Shown piece after piece: positions 1-9,598 of a stretch of DNA of 64,000 nucleotides. Position numbers and translations under genes: made by a program. Numbering within the stretch: the first letter of the stretch is position 1; every line of letters begins with the position of its first letter. The notes under the pieces were generated by a model. That model ran no database searches, had not been told where the DNA came from, and saw only the letters and a program-made list of their open reading frames with translations. The DNA is taken from positions 62,001 to 126,000 of the forward strand of contig NZ_JALKCV010000003.1 of the NCBI RefSeq assembly GCF_023634065.1. The letters are read 5' to 3'. This stretch comes from Microbulbifer litoralis (GTDB lineage Bacteria > Pseudomonadota > Gammaproteobacteria > Pseudomonadales > Cellvibrionaceae).

Positions 1-271
1 GCTTCTGTGGATCGACACAGGCGCAGACGGTCACCGGGATCTGCTTCTGTGCCGCCAGCGCGGCGATCACGTAGCCGTCGCCACCGTTGTTGCCGCCGCC
101 GCAGAATACCTGGATGCGCCGCACATCCGGCCAGCGCCGCAGCAACTGGTTGAAGGCCGCGCGGCCGGCGCGCTTCATCAGTGCGATGGAGGGAATTTTC
201 AGCGCCGCGATGGTGCGGCTGTCCAGCTCGCGAACCGATTCGGCGCTGTAGAGAGGTTGAGGCGTGTCCAT
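1..271 (-). CDS. nnrD: NAD(P)H-hydrate epimerase / repair enzyme, N-terminal part (partial)
   Basis: This is the first 90 codons of a gene that runs off the left edge. The protein begins MDTPQPLYSAESVRELDSRT and has the YjeF_N signature GGGNNGGDGYV at residues 58-68, the nucleotide-binding loop of the epimerase that repairs hydrated NADH and NADPH. In gammaproteobacteria this domain is usually fused to an ADP-dependent dehydratase and the gene often lies back to back with queG, as it does here. The fusion cannot be confirmed because the rest is outside the window. The start is an ATG at 271. Confidence 0.85.
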   Translation of the reverse strand, partial: MDTPQPLYSAESVRELDSRTIAALKIPSIALMKRAGRAAFNQLLRRWPDVRRIQVFCGGGNNGGDGYVIAALAAQKQIPVTVCACVDPQK

Positions 272-418
272 TCGACTCCCGCGATTCGACCAGAATTGGT
301 GCTCAAAATTTAATCTGTGGCAGAATACACGGCCACAGTGCCGCCGTATTCCATCGAGAGACCACAGTATACCGCCCCGGGCGCGCATTTTGCTCCCGCG
401 GGGCCGCTTCAGAATGCC

Positions 419-1519
419 ATGACCGAAACATCACTCGCCGCGCTGGCAGGCCAGATCAGGATCTGGGGCCGCGAGCTCGGCTTCCAACAGATCGGGATTA
501 CCGACTGCCAGCTGGAAGAGCACGGCGAGCGCCTGCGCGCCTGGCTGGCGGCCGGTTACAACGGCGATATGGAATGGATGGGCGCCCACGGGGAAAAGCG
601 CTGGCGACCGGACCTGCTGCAACCGGGGACACTGCGGGCGATCAGTGTGCGGCTGGACTACCTGCCGCCGGACACCGAACCGGTGCGGGTGCTGAAGGAT
701 GCCGACAAGGCCTATGTGTCCCGCTACGCCAATGGGCGCGACTACCACAAGCTGATCCGCAAGCGGCTCGCGCAACTGGCGCAGAAGATCGATGCCTGGT
801 GCGACGAGCGCGGTATCGAGTCCTCCGGCCGCGCCTTTACCGACAGCGCACCGGTCATGGAGCGGGCGCTGGCGGAAAAGGCCGGCCTGGGCTGGATCGG
901 CAAGAACTGTATGGTGATCAATTCCGGCGCCGGTTCCTGGTTCTTCCTCGGCGAGATCTACACCAACCTGGCACTGCCGGTGGACCGGCCCCAGGAGATC
1001 AACCAGTGCGGCGACTGCAGCGCCTGCCTGAAGGTCTGCCCCACCGACGCCTTTGTCGGCCCCTACCAGCTGGATGCGCGCCGCTGTATTTCCTACCTGA
1101 CGATCGAGAACAAGGGCCCGATTCCGGAGCAGTTCCGCGAGCCCATGGGCAACCGCGTGTTCGGCTGCGACGATTGCCAGATCATCTGCCCCTGGAACAG
1201 GTTCGCCAAGCCCACCGCAGAGAAGGATTTCCACCCACGGCACGGACTCGACGACGGCGAGCTGCTGGCACTATTCGGTTGGACGGAACAGGAATTTCTG
1301 GACAGGACCGCCGGCTCCGCAATCCGGCGTATCGGTTACGAGCGCTGGCGGCGGAATCTGGCGGTGGCGCTGGGAAACAGTACCCCCGGGCCGGAAGTGA
1401 TTGCGGCGCTGGAAAATGCGCTGGTGGATGCGACACCGCTGGTGGCGGAGCATATCGAATGGTCGCTGGGGCGGTTGCGCAGTGGGCGCAGACGCAAGCG
1501 GAAGATCAGGCGGGCATAG
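419..1519 (+). CDS. queG: Epoxyqueuosine reductase QueG
   Basis: QueG reduces epoxyqueuosine to queuosine in tRNA wobble positions, using cobalamin and two [4Fe-4S] clusters. The 366-residue protein has both ferredoxin-type motifs: CxxCxxCxxxCP at Cys197, Cys200, Cys203 and Cys207, and a second set at Cys250, Cys253 and Cys257 followed by PWN. The upstream half has family features such as ALAEKAGLGWIGKN, and the C-terminus carries the HEAT-like tail. The frame is open back to 317, but homology begins at MTETSLAALAGQIRIWGREL, so the ATG at 419 is chosen. It is divergent from nnrD. Length is normal. Confidence 0.93.
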   Translation: MTETSLAALAGQIRIWGRELGFQQIGITDCQLEEHGERLRAWLAAGYNGDMEWMGAHGEKRWRPDLLQPGTLRAISVRLDYLPPDTEPVRVLKDADKAYVSRYANGRDYHKLIRKRLAQLAQKIDAWCDERGIESSGRAFTDSAPVMERALAEKAGLGWIGKNCMVINSGAGSWFFLGEIYTNLALPVDRPQEINQCGDCSACLKVCPTDAFVGPYQLDARRCISYLTIENKGPIPEQFREPMGNRVFGCDDCQIICPWNRFAKPTAEKDFHPRHGLDDGELLALFGWTEQEFLDRTAGSAIRRIGYERWRRNLAVALGNSTPGPEVIAALENALVDATPLVAEHIEWSLGRLRSGRRRKRKIRRA

Positions 1520-1617
1520 CTATCGCCGGGTCCCAGGAGGTCGCCCGCAAGCCCGCTTTCGGGACGGCAGTAGGGCCTTCGCATTGAGCCTCAATATTCT
1601 TTTCGATCGTGCAGTGC

Positions 1618-1659
1618 GTAGGGTGCGCCGTGCGCACCTTGTCCGAGTCCCGAGTCCCC
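1618..1659. repeat. Composite dispersed repeat, copy A
   Basis: A GTAGGGTGCGCCGTGCGCAC palindrome-like core (1618-1638) is followed by two copies of a CGAGTCC 7-mer (1644-1657). The same two modules occur in inverted orientation at 4125-4242. It lies between the convergent 3' ends of queG and orn. No ORF or terminator is evident here. Confidence 0.5.
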
Positions 1660-1664
1660 AAACA

Positions 1665-2204
1665 CTACAGCCGGAAAAAATGCTCCCGGTAGTGAATCAA
1701 CTCATTGATCGAATCGCGGATATCGTCCAGCGCCAGGTGGCTGCTCTCCTTTTTCACGCCCTCCAATACATCCGGCCGCCAGCGGCGCGCCAGCTCCTTG
1801 ACCGAGCTGACATCCAGGTTGCGGTAGTGAAAGTAGGCCTCGAGCCTGGGCATGTACCTGACCAGGAAACGGCGATCCTGGCCGATGGAGTTGCCACACA
1901 TGGGCGAGGCGCCCTCCGGCACCCACTGCTGCAGGAACTCGATCGTCTCGCGCTCCGCGTCGCGCTCGCCGATGGTCGACTCGCGCACCCGCTTGACCAG
2001 CCCGGAACCGCCGTGCTGCTCGGTGTTCCAGTCGTCCATCGCATTCAGCAGCCCGTCGCTCTGATGCACCGCCATGGTCGGCCCCTCGGCGAGGATATTG
2101 AGCCTGGAATCGGTGACGATGGTGGCGATCTCGATGATGCGCTCTTTCTCCGGATCGAGACCGGTCATTTCCAGGTCGATCCAGATCAGGTTGTTCTGGT
2201 CCAC
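1665..2204 (-). CDS. orn: Oligoribonuclease
   Basis: A DEDDh-family 3'-5' exoribonuclease that degrades 2-5 nt RNAs and the linear dinucleotide pGpG, ending c-di-GMP breakdown. The 179-residue protein is nearly canonical: Exo I motif [12 protein letters not shown] near the start, [12 protein letters not shown] in the middle, and the ExoIII His/Asp in [11 protein letters not shown] near the C-terminus. The start is a GTG at 2204 preceded by a strong AGGAGG Shine-Dalgarno about 7 nt upstream. It is divergent from rsgA, as in many gammaproteobacteria. Confidence 0.96.
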   Translation of the reverse strand: MDQNNLIWIDLEMTGLDPEKERIIEIATIVTDSRLNILAEGPTMAVHQSDGLLNAMDDWNTEQHGGSGLVKRVRESTIGERDAERETIEFLQQWVPEGASPMCGNSIGQDRRFLVRYMPRLEAYFHYRNLDVSSVKELARRWRPDVLEGVKKESSHLALDDIRDSINELIHYREHFFRL

Positions 2205-2257
2205 TGCGGGCCTCCTTTCGGTTTGCGGGCAAGTTACCGCAACAATCCTCTAATAGC

Positions 2258-2263
2258 TATAAT
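2258..2263 (+). promoter_or_regulatory. Probable -10 element for rsgA
   Basis: A perfect TATAAT sits 29 nt upstream of the rsgA ATG in the orn-rsgA divergent gap. The best -35 candidate (TTACCG, 2234-2239, 18-nt spacer) is weak. Confidence 0.4.
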
Positions 2264-2291
2264 CCGCGGCGAATCCAACGGCCAGTAGCGC

Positions 2292-3326
2292 ATGAGCAAA
2301 CGCAGACTGAACCGCCGCCAGCAGTGGCGCATCGACAAGATCCAGAAAGAGCGCGAGGCGCGCGCCCACAGGCGCGCCGCCTCCGCGGAGCAGGTGCTGG
2401 AGGAAGGCGACCTGGGACCGGAGCAGACCGGGTTGGTGATCGCCAACTACGGCACCCAGGTGCTCGTCGAGAGCGCCGCCGACCCGGCGTTGCGCCAGCG
2501 CTGCCACCTGCGCGCCAATATCGACACACTGGTCACCGGCGATCGCGTCGCCTGGAGTCCCGCCACCGGTGACAGCAGCGGCGGTACCGGCGTCGTGGGC
2601 GCGCGCCTGGAGCGCCAGTCGGAGCTGCAGCGGCCGGATCGCTACGGCGACCTGAAGACAGTTGCGGCCAATATCGACCGCATCCTGATCGTGATCGCCC
2701 CCTACCCGGAGCCCTTTGCCAACGCCATCGACCGCTACCTGGTGGCGGCGGAAACCACCGGTATCGCACCGCTGTTGCTGCTGAACAAGAGTGACCGCAT
2801 CGACGACGGCAATCGCGAGGAGCTCGAGGACCTGCTGGCGCCCTATCCGGGTCTCGGCTATCCGGTCCTGCGGCTGTCCACCAAGACCGGCGAGGGCCTG
2901 CCGGCACTGCTGGAGACGCTCGCCGGGGGCACCAGCGTGTTCGTCGGCCAATCGGGCGTGGGCAAGTCGTCGCTGGTCAACGCACTGCTGCCGTCCGCCG
3001 GCGCGCGCACCGGCGCCCTGTCCGAGGCCACCCAGAAAGGCACCCACACCACCACCGCGGCGGAACTCTTTCACCTGCCGTCCGGCGGCGATCTGATAGA
3101 CTCCCCCGGCATCCGCGAATTCGGCCTCTGGCATATGGACGAGCAATCGCTGCTGGAGGGCTTTGTGGAATTCCGGCCGTTTATCGGTCACTGCCGCTTC
3201 CGCGACTGCCGCCACCAGGGCGAACCCGGTTGCGCCATCGCCGGGGCGCTGGCCCGCGGCACCATCAGCGAGCGGCGCATGGACAGTTTCCTGCGTCTGC
3301 GCAACAGCCTGGAATCGGAGAATTGA
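2292..3326 (+). CDS. rsgA: Small ribosomal subunit biogenesis GTPase RsgA
   Basis: A circularly permuted GTPase that checks late maturation of the 30S subunit. The 344-residue protein has a basic N-terminus, an OB fold, then the permuted motifs in the order G4 (NKSD), G1 (GQSGVGKSS, residues 219-227, Lys225) and G3 (DSPG). A C-terminal zinc site is formed by Cys301, Cys306, His308 and Cys314. The stop codon overlaps the start of the downstream rhodanese gene by one base, so the two are probably co-transcribed. Confidence 0.96.
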   Translation: MSKRRLNRRQQWRIDKIQKEREARAHRRAASAEQVLEEGDLGPEQTGLVIANYGTQVLVESAADPALRQRCHLRANIDTLVTGDRVAWSPATGDSSGGTGVVGARLERQSELQRPDRYGDLKTVAANIDRILIVIAPYPEPFANAIDRYLVAAETTGIAPLLLLNKSDRIDDGNREELEDLLAPYPGLGYPVLRLSTKTGEGLPALLETLAGGTSVFVGQSGVGKSSLVNALLPSAGARTGALSEATQKGTHTTTAAELFHLPSGGDLIDSPGIREFGLWHMDEQSLLEGFVEFRPFIGHCRFRDCRHQGEPGCAIAGALARGTISERRMDSFLRLRNSLESEN

Positions 3327-4123
3327 TGTCGAACCTGATCATTGAACCGGAAGAGCTGGCTGCACAGCTCGGCCGGGAAGCACTGCTGGTTGTCGACCTG
3401 AGCACACCGCAGAACTACCGGGGCGGCCATATTCCCGGCGCTATTCACCTGCCGTTCCAGGCGCTGCTGGCGGGTACGCCGCCGGCGCCGGGCAAACTGC
3501 CCAGTGCCGAGCGGCTGACACAGGTATTTCGCGCCATCGGCCTGAAACCGGGACATCACGTTATCGCCTGCGACGACGAGGGCGGCGGCTGGGCCGGGCG
3601 CTTCCTGTGGACCCTGGAAGTCATCGGCCACAAAAACTACAGCTACCTGAACGGCGGCATGCACGCCTGGCGCAGCGCCGGCTTGCCGCTGTCGACGGAG
3701 GACGTGGCGCCGACACCGAGCGAGATCGATATTTCAATCGACCCCGCCCCGTCGATGGACGCCGAAGAAATCCAGCGGCACCTGCACGACGACAACTTCC
3801 TGGTCTGGGATGCCCGCTCGCCGCGGGAGTACAGCGGCGAACAGGTCGCGGCGATGAAAGCCGGCCATATTCCCGGCGCCATCAACTGCGAGTGGACGCA
3901 GCTGATGGACCCCCAGCGCGACCTGCGCATCCGCACCGACGCGCGCGAATTCCTGGCCAAGCTCGGTATCGATGACCAACACAGGATTGTCACCCACTGC
4001 CAGAGCCACCACCGCTCCGGCTTTACCTGGCTGGTGGGCAAATCTCTCGGTTTCGACATCCGCGCCTATCCCGGCTCCTGGAGTGAGTGGGGGAATCTGC
4101 CGGATACGCCGGTGGAGCGATAA
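3326..4123 (+). CDS. Two-domain sulfurtransferase (rhodanese family)
   Basis: A 265-residue protein with two rhodanese modules. The N-terminal one (about 5-120) has lost the cysteine: the loop reads ACDDEGGGWAGR. The C-terminal one (about 140-260) carries the candidate persulfide cysteine, Cys225, in HCQSHHRSG. This inactive-plus-active layout is typical of thiosulfate or 3-mercaptopyruvate sulfurtransferases; the substrate cannot be read from the loop with confidence. The start is the ATG that overlaps the rsgA stop (TGATG), where homology begins. In Pseudomonas a rhodanese gene also sits between rsgA/orn and psd, which supports the call. Confidence 0.88.
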   Translation: MSNLIIEPEELAAQLGREALLVVDLSTPQNYRGGHIPGAIHLPFQALLAGTPPAPGKLPSAERLTQVFRAIGLKPGHHVIACDDEGGGWAGRFLWTLEVIGHKNYSYLNGGMHAWRSAGLPLSTEDVAPTPSEIDISIDPAPSMDAEEIQRHLHDDNFLVWDARSPREYSGEQVAAMKAGHIPGAINCEWTQLMDPQRDLRIRTDAREFLAKLGIDDQHRIVTHCQSHHRSGFTWLVGKSLGFDIRAYPGSWSEWGNLPDTPVER

Positions 4124-4124
4124 T

Positions 4125-4172
4125 CGGGACTCGGGACTCGGGACTCGGGACTCGGGACTCGGGACTCGGGAC
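4125..4172. repeat. 7-bp tandem repeat (CGGGACT, about 6.9 copies)
   Basis: Six perfect copies of CGGGACT plus six bases of a seventh begin one base after the rhodanese stop codon. The same unit, reverse complemented, appears twice at 1644-1657. A short unit at this copy number is prone to slippage. Confidence 0.9.
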
Positions 4173-4242
4173 AAAATTGTCAGGAACAATTTTGGACGCC
4201 GCAAGGCGCCCGCGCAGCGGGTGTGCGCCGTGCGTACCCTAC
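4173..4242. repeat. Composite dispersed repeat, copy B (hairpin plus GTAGGGT core)
   Basis: Directly after the tandem array is an 8-bp inverted repeat (AAAATTGT at 4173-4180, ACAATTTT at 4186-4193). A GC-rich spacer follows, then on the minus strand a GTAGGGTACGCACGGCGCAC core ending at 4242. It is an opposite-strand relative of copy A at 1618-1659. The hairpin could also act as a weak terminator for rsgA and the rhodanese gene. Confidence 0.5.
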
Positions 4243-4285
4243 AAACTGGAATTTGCCTCCATAAGAATTGCCACTGAACTCCAAA

Positions 4286-4393
4286 GGCCGGGTGGGGCGC
4301 CGCTTTCCGGGACTGTCTGCGAGAGGGACCTCGCGGACAAGCCTACAGGGACGTATTCACGGCGTGTCCCGGAAAGCGGCGCCCCACCCGGCC
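4286..4393. repeat. Perfect 28-bp inverted repeat with 52-bp spacer
   Basis: The arms at 4286-4313 and 4366-4393 are exact reverse complements over 28 bp and GC-rich. The spacer contains a second near-perfect 10-bp inverted repeat (4314-4323 with 4330-4339). The unit ends 55 bp before psd. It has no coding capacity for a transposase and looks like a non-autonomous palindromic element or extragenic repeat. A terminator role is possible, but no T-tract follows. Confidence 0.8.
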
Positions 4394-4448
4394 CGGCAAC
4401 CAACTCCGAATAACGGGGCCGAAGACGCTCCCAAACAGAAATAGACTT

Positions 4449-5309
4449 ATGCACCCCAAACTATTTGCCGCACTGCAATACCTGACCCCACAACGGGCCC
4501 TGTCCCGCGCCGCCGGCTGGCTGGCGGAAACCCGCATCAAGTGGATCAAGGATCCGTTCACCCGCTGGTTCGTGGACCAGTACGATGTGGACATGAGTGA
4601 GGCGGAAGAGACAGACTGCACCGCCTTCGCCAGTTTCAACGACTTTTTCACCCGCGCACTGAAGGCCGACGCGCGGCCGATTGCCGGGGGCGACAATACC
4701 ATCGCCTGTCCCGCTGACGGCGCCGTCAGCCAGCTGGGTGAAATTCACAACGGCCGTATCTTCCAGGCCAAGGGCCACGACTTCAGCCTGCTGGAACTGG
4801 TCGGCGGCGATCCGAAAACCGCGGCCCAGTTTACCGGCGGCCACTTCGCCACCGTCTACCTGTCACCGAAGGATTACCACCGGGTGCATATGCCCATCGC
4901 CGGCAGGCTCAGGAGTATGACCTATGTACCGGGGCAGCTGTTCTCGGTCAACGACGTCACCACCCGCACAGTGCCGCGGCTCTTTTCCCGCAACGAGCGA
5001 GTGGTCTGCATTTTCGATACCGCCGTGGGGCCCATGGCCGTGATCCTGGTCGGCGCGATGATCGTCGCCAGCATTGAAACCGTCTGGGCCGGGCTGGTGA
5101 CACCACACAAACGCTGTGTGCGCACCACCGACTACGACGACAACCAGCCTATTCAACTGCAAAAAGGCGAGGAAATGGGCCGCTTCAAGCTCGGCTCCAC
5201 GGTGGTGATGCTGTTCGGCGCGGACAAGGTGCGCTGGGCGGAATCACTCGGGGCGGAAAGCGGGGTGAAGATGGGGGAACATTTCGGCGATCTCCTGGCG
5301 CCGGCGTAA
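4449..5309 (+). CDS. psd: Phosphatidylserine decarboxylase proenzyme
   Basis: Converts phosphatidylserine to phosphatidylethanolamine at the inner membrane. The 286-residue proenzyme contains the LGST self-cleavage motif, with Ser250 becoming the pyruvoyl group of the small alpha chain. [11 protein letters not shown] carries the conserved catalytic His region. Length and the rsgA-psd neighbourhood are typical. The ATG at 4449 fits the family N-terminus ([22 protein letters not shown]). Confidence 0.95.
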   Translation: MHPKLFAALQYLTPQRALSRAAGWLAETRIKWIKDPFTRWFVDQYDVDMSEAEETDCTAFASFNDFFTRALKADARPIAGGDNTIACPADGAVSQLGEIHNGRIFQAKGHDFSLLELVGGDPKTAAQFTGGHFATVYLSPKDYHRVHMPIAGRLRSMTYVPGQLFSVNDVTTRTVPRLFSRNERVVCIFDTAVGPMAVILVGAMIVASIETVWAGLVTPHKRCVRTTDYDDNQPIQLQKGEEMGRFKLGSTVVMLFGADKVRWAESLGAESGVKMGEHFGDLLAPA

Positions 5310-5364
5310 GAACCGGACCCGGCGCTGATGGCGCGGCCGCGTGAGCGCCAGGGAAAGCGGCCGC

Positions 5365-6774
5365 TTAGCGGTTCAAAAACCGCGAGAGAAACGCCGGCAG
5401 GCGCCGACGGCTGAACAGATAGCTGTCGCGCACCGCGGCCACGCTCACATGCGGGAAACGGCCCGGCTCCACATCATTGAGGATGGTGATCTTGTCACCG
5501 GGCGCGAGCTTGCCCCGCTGGATCAACTTATCCTTGCGATCGTCGTCGGCGGCCATATCCAGCAGCCTAGGCTCCGCCAGCAGCTGTTTATCGCTGTCCA
5601 GCACGACCATCACGCGCGGCTTCAGCCGCCGCCGATGGGTCTGTTCCACCACCACACCCACTTCGCCGGTGGAGAGCGCCACCTGGGTGCCGGTGGGATA
5701 GAGGCCGATGGACTGGATAAATTCCACCGCCAGTTGCTCCTGGAAGCTGATACCGCGCAGGTCATACAACCTGGCGACCGCTTTCGACGGTGCCACGGGA
5801 TAGGTGATGCCGCGGGGATTGGTGGCCTCGTCATAGAAGGTGACGATACCGCACATGCGCGCCAGCACCGGTATCCTGTCGCCGCGCAGCCCGCGCGGGT
5901 AACCGCTGCCGTCGTGCATCTCGCGATGGCTGTGGACGATATCGACCACCTGCGGATCCATCTGCGGGTCCGCGGCCAACAGCCGCACACTGTGGTCGAC
6001 AAACTGGCGGTACTCCAGCTCTTTGCGCGGATCGCGCCTGTGCGCCTTCAGCACCTCGTCGGGCAGCATCAGCTTACCCACATCCTTGAGCAGCGTCGCC
6101 ACCCCCAGCCGCACCAGGTCGTGGCGGCGCAGACCAATATGGCGTCCGAACATCACCGCCCAGATACTGGCGCGGATGGAGTGGCTGTAGGTGTGCTCGT
6201 CCTTTTCCCGCACCCGCGCCAGCCAGGCAAATGCATCCGGGCTGCGCAGCACGCTCTCCACGAGGCTTTCCACTATGCGGTTGACCTGCTGCAGCGGAAG
6301 CGGCCGGTCGCCGCGGACCTGCACCATCACCTCGTGCATGCCCTTTACAATCTGGCTGTGCAGTTTGCGTGCCTGGTCGGCTTCCCGGCGTGCCGGCAGC
6401 GGCGCCGGATAGGCGTCGCGGGAAATCTGTACAGGCCTGCAGGGGATGGCTACCGGGATGCGGGCGGAGCCCGAAGCAGAGGAGGAGGGGGAGACGGTGC
6501 CGGCACCGCCACCATTGGCGCGGACGATGCGGCGCAGCTTGACGCCCACGTCACCGACGGTTTTCACCACATCGACATAGACGTAGCGACAGTATTTCTG
6601 CAGCTGGCGGATCTCTTCCAGATCGCGAATGTAGAACCCCTGCAGCGCAAAAGGTGTCCGCGTCCAGGGCCTGTCGAGCCTGGACACAAACATGCCGCGC
6701 TGTAGGTCTTCCACCAGGACTTTCGCCTGTTCTATTGCCACGCCTGTGTCGCCAAACCGTTTCAAATGGAGCAC
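5365..6774 (-). CDS. DUF3391/HD-GYP domain protein with altered HD dyad
   Basis: A 469-residue protein with an N-terminal DUF3391 region (about 10-80), a Ser/Gly-rich linker (85-105) and an HD-GYP domain (about 160-400). Active HD-GYP proteins hydrolyse c-di-GMP through a metal centre whose hallmark is HD followed later by HHExxDGxGYP. Here the dyad reads Lys230-Asp231 (LLKDVGK), while the later motif is HREMHDGSGYP (283-293). Loss of the metal-binding His suggests weak or no phosphodiesterase activity, so it may act as a c-di-GMP sensor or scaffold. The GTG at 6774 lacks a strong ribosome site, so the start is uncertain by several codons. Confidence 0.85.
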   Translation of the reverse strand: MLHLKRFGDTGVAIEQAKVLVEDLQRGMFVSRLDRPWTRTPFALQGFYIRDLEEIRQLQKYCRYVYVDVVKTVGDVGVKLRRIVRANGGGAGTVSPSSSASGSARIPVAIPCRPVQISRDAYPAPLPARREADQARKLHSQIVKGMHEVMVQVRGDRPLPLQQVNRIVESLVESVLRSPDAFAWLARVREKDEHTYSHSIRASIWAVMFGRHIGLRRHDLVRLGVATLLKDVGKLMLPDEVLKAHRRDPRKELEYRQFVDHSVRLLAADPQMDPQVVDIVHSHREMHDGSGYPRGLRGDRIPVLARMCGIVTFYDEATNPRGITYPVAPSKAVARLYDLRGISFQEQLAVEFIQSIGLYPTGTQVALSTGEVGVVVEQTHRRRLKPRVMVVLDSDKQLLAEPRLLDMAADDDRKDKLIQRGKLAPGDKITILNDVEPGRFPHVSVAAVRDSYLFSRRRLPAFLSRFLNR

Positions 6775-6813
6775 TACCGTACCGAGCGGAGAGGCTGCGG
6801 ACGGAAGCGTTCT

Positions 6814-6869
6814 TTTATAACACGCAAGTCTACCCTCAGGTACACAATGAAATTGTGACCGATATCACG
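6814..6869 (-). promoter_or_regulatory. Putative promoter and CRP/Vfr-like site of the HD-GYP gene
   Basis: TGTGA-N6-TCACG at 6854-6869 matches 9 of the 10 defined positions of the CRP consensus. It overlaps a second palindrome, CACAAT-GAA-ATTGTG (6843-6857). On the minus strand a TATAAA -10 lies at 6819-6814 with no good -35, as expected for an activator-dependent promoter. Spacing puts the CRP-like centre near -54, not a textbook position, so the regulator is inferred. Confidence 0.4.
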
Positions 6870-6909
6870 GTAATGATGTAAGAGCGTGTAATACGACTTG
6901 GCCAGCGGC

Positions 6910-7989
6910 TCAATCGTGGTATTGCGGTGATAATTCGACCACCGCCTCGATCATCGCGCGCGCGTGTTCCGGGTCCACTTTCGGCGTGATGCCGTGCCCC
7001 AGGTTGAAGATATGGCCGCTGCCGCGCCCGAAGGACGCCAGCACCGCAGCCACTTCGCTGCGGATTCGCTCCGGCGACGCATAGAGCACCGCCGGGTCCA
7101 GATTGCCCTGCAGGGCCACCTTGTCCCCGACGCGGGCGCGCGCCGCACCCAGGTCGGTGGTCCAATCCAGACCCAGCGCGCTGGCACCGGAATCGGCCAT
7201 GGCCTCCAGCCACTGGCCGCCGCCCTTGGTAAACAGGATCGCCGGCACCGGGCGGCCGTCCGCCTCTTTGATCAGGCCGTCGACGATACGCGCCATATAT
7301 TGCAGGGAGAATTCACGGTAGGCCTCGTGGCTGAGGGCCCCGCCCCAGGTATCGAAGATCTGCACCGCCTGGGCACCGGCGCGAATCTGCGCGTTCAGGT
7401 AGTTGATCACCGAATCCGCCAGCACTGTCAACAACTGGTGCATGACTTCCGGCTGGTTGTAGAGCAGCGCCTTGCAGCGGGCAAAGTCGCGGCTGGAGCC
7501 GCCCTCGACCATATAGGTGGCGAGTGTCCAGGGGCTGCCGGAAAAGCCGATTAGCGGCACGCGACCATTCAGTTCGCGGCGGATGGCGGACACCGCGTTC
7601 ATGACATAGTCCAGATCGCGCTCACTGTTCACCACCTCCAGTGCGCCGATCTCCGCACCGGTGCGGACCGGCTTGCGGAATTTGGGTCCCTCGCCCTCTT
7701 CGAAGTAGAGCCCCAGGCCCATGGCGTCGGGGATCGTCAGTATGTCGGAAAACAGAATCGCCGCATCCAGCGGGTAGCGCTCCAGCGGCTGCAGCGTCAC
7801 CTCGCAAGCCAGCTCGGTATTGCGACACAGGTCCATAAAGCTGCCGGCCTTGGCGCGCGCGGCGCGGTACTCGGGCAGGTAGCGGCCGGCCTGGCGCATC
7901 ATCCACACGGGAGTGCGGTCCACCGGCTGGCGGGCCAGGGCGCGCAGGAATCGGTCGTTTTTCAGGGGGGCAAATTGGGAATCGGGCAT
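6910..7989 (-). CDS. hemE: Uroporphyrinogen decarboxylase
   Basis: Converts uroporphyrinogen III to coproporphyrinogen III in heme synthesis. The 359-residue protein has the N-terminal signature [18 protein letters not shown] with the substrate-carboxylate-binding arginines, [12 protein letters not shown], and [17 protein letters not shown]. The family C-terminal QGNLDP and GHGI motifs are present. It follows gltBD on the same strand after a 170-bp gap, the same gene order as in Pseudomonas. Confidence 0.97.
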   Translation of the reverse strand: MPDSQFAPLKNDRFLRALARQPVDRTPVWMMRQAGRYLPEYRAARAKAGSFMDLCRNTELACEVTLQPLERYPLDAAILFSDILTIPDAMGLGLYFEEGEGPKFRKPVRTGAEIGALEVVNSERDLDYVMNAVSAIRRELNGRVPLIGFSGSPWTLATYMVEGGSSRDFARCKALLYNQPEVMHQLLTVLADSVINYLNAQIRAGAQAVQIFDTWGGALSHEAYREFSLQYMARIVDGLIKEADGRPVPAILFTKGGGQWLEAMADSGASALGLDWTTDLGAARARVGDKVALQGNLDPAVLYASPERIRSEVAAVLASFGRGSGHIFNLGHGITPKVDPEHARAMIEAVVELSPQYHD

Positions 7990-8158
7990 GATCTGTACAC
8001 TTTCCGGCGTGGGGCTGGCTAAAACGGCGGCTATTGTACAGAGCGCTGCCGGACTGTGACAGGGGACGGTCTATTGGTTATTCGTATGGTGGCGATTGGG
8101 AACGGCCGCCGGGTATTCCAGCGGCCCGCGGGCCGGGCCGGAACCCGGCGCTACCGGA

Positions 8159-9598
<1,440 letters not shown>

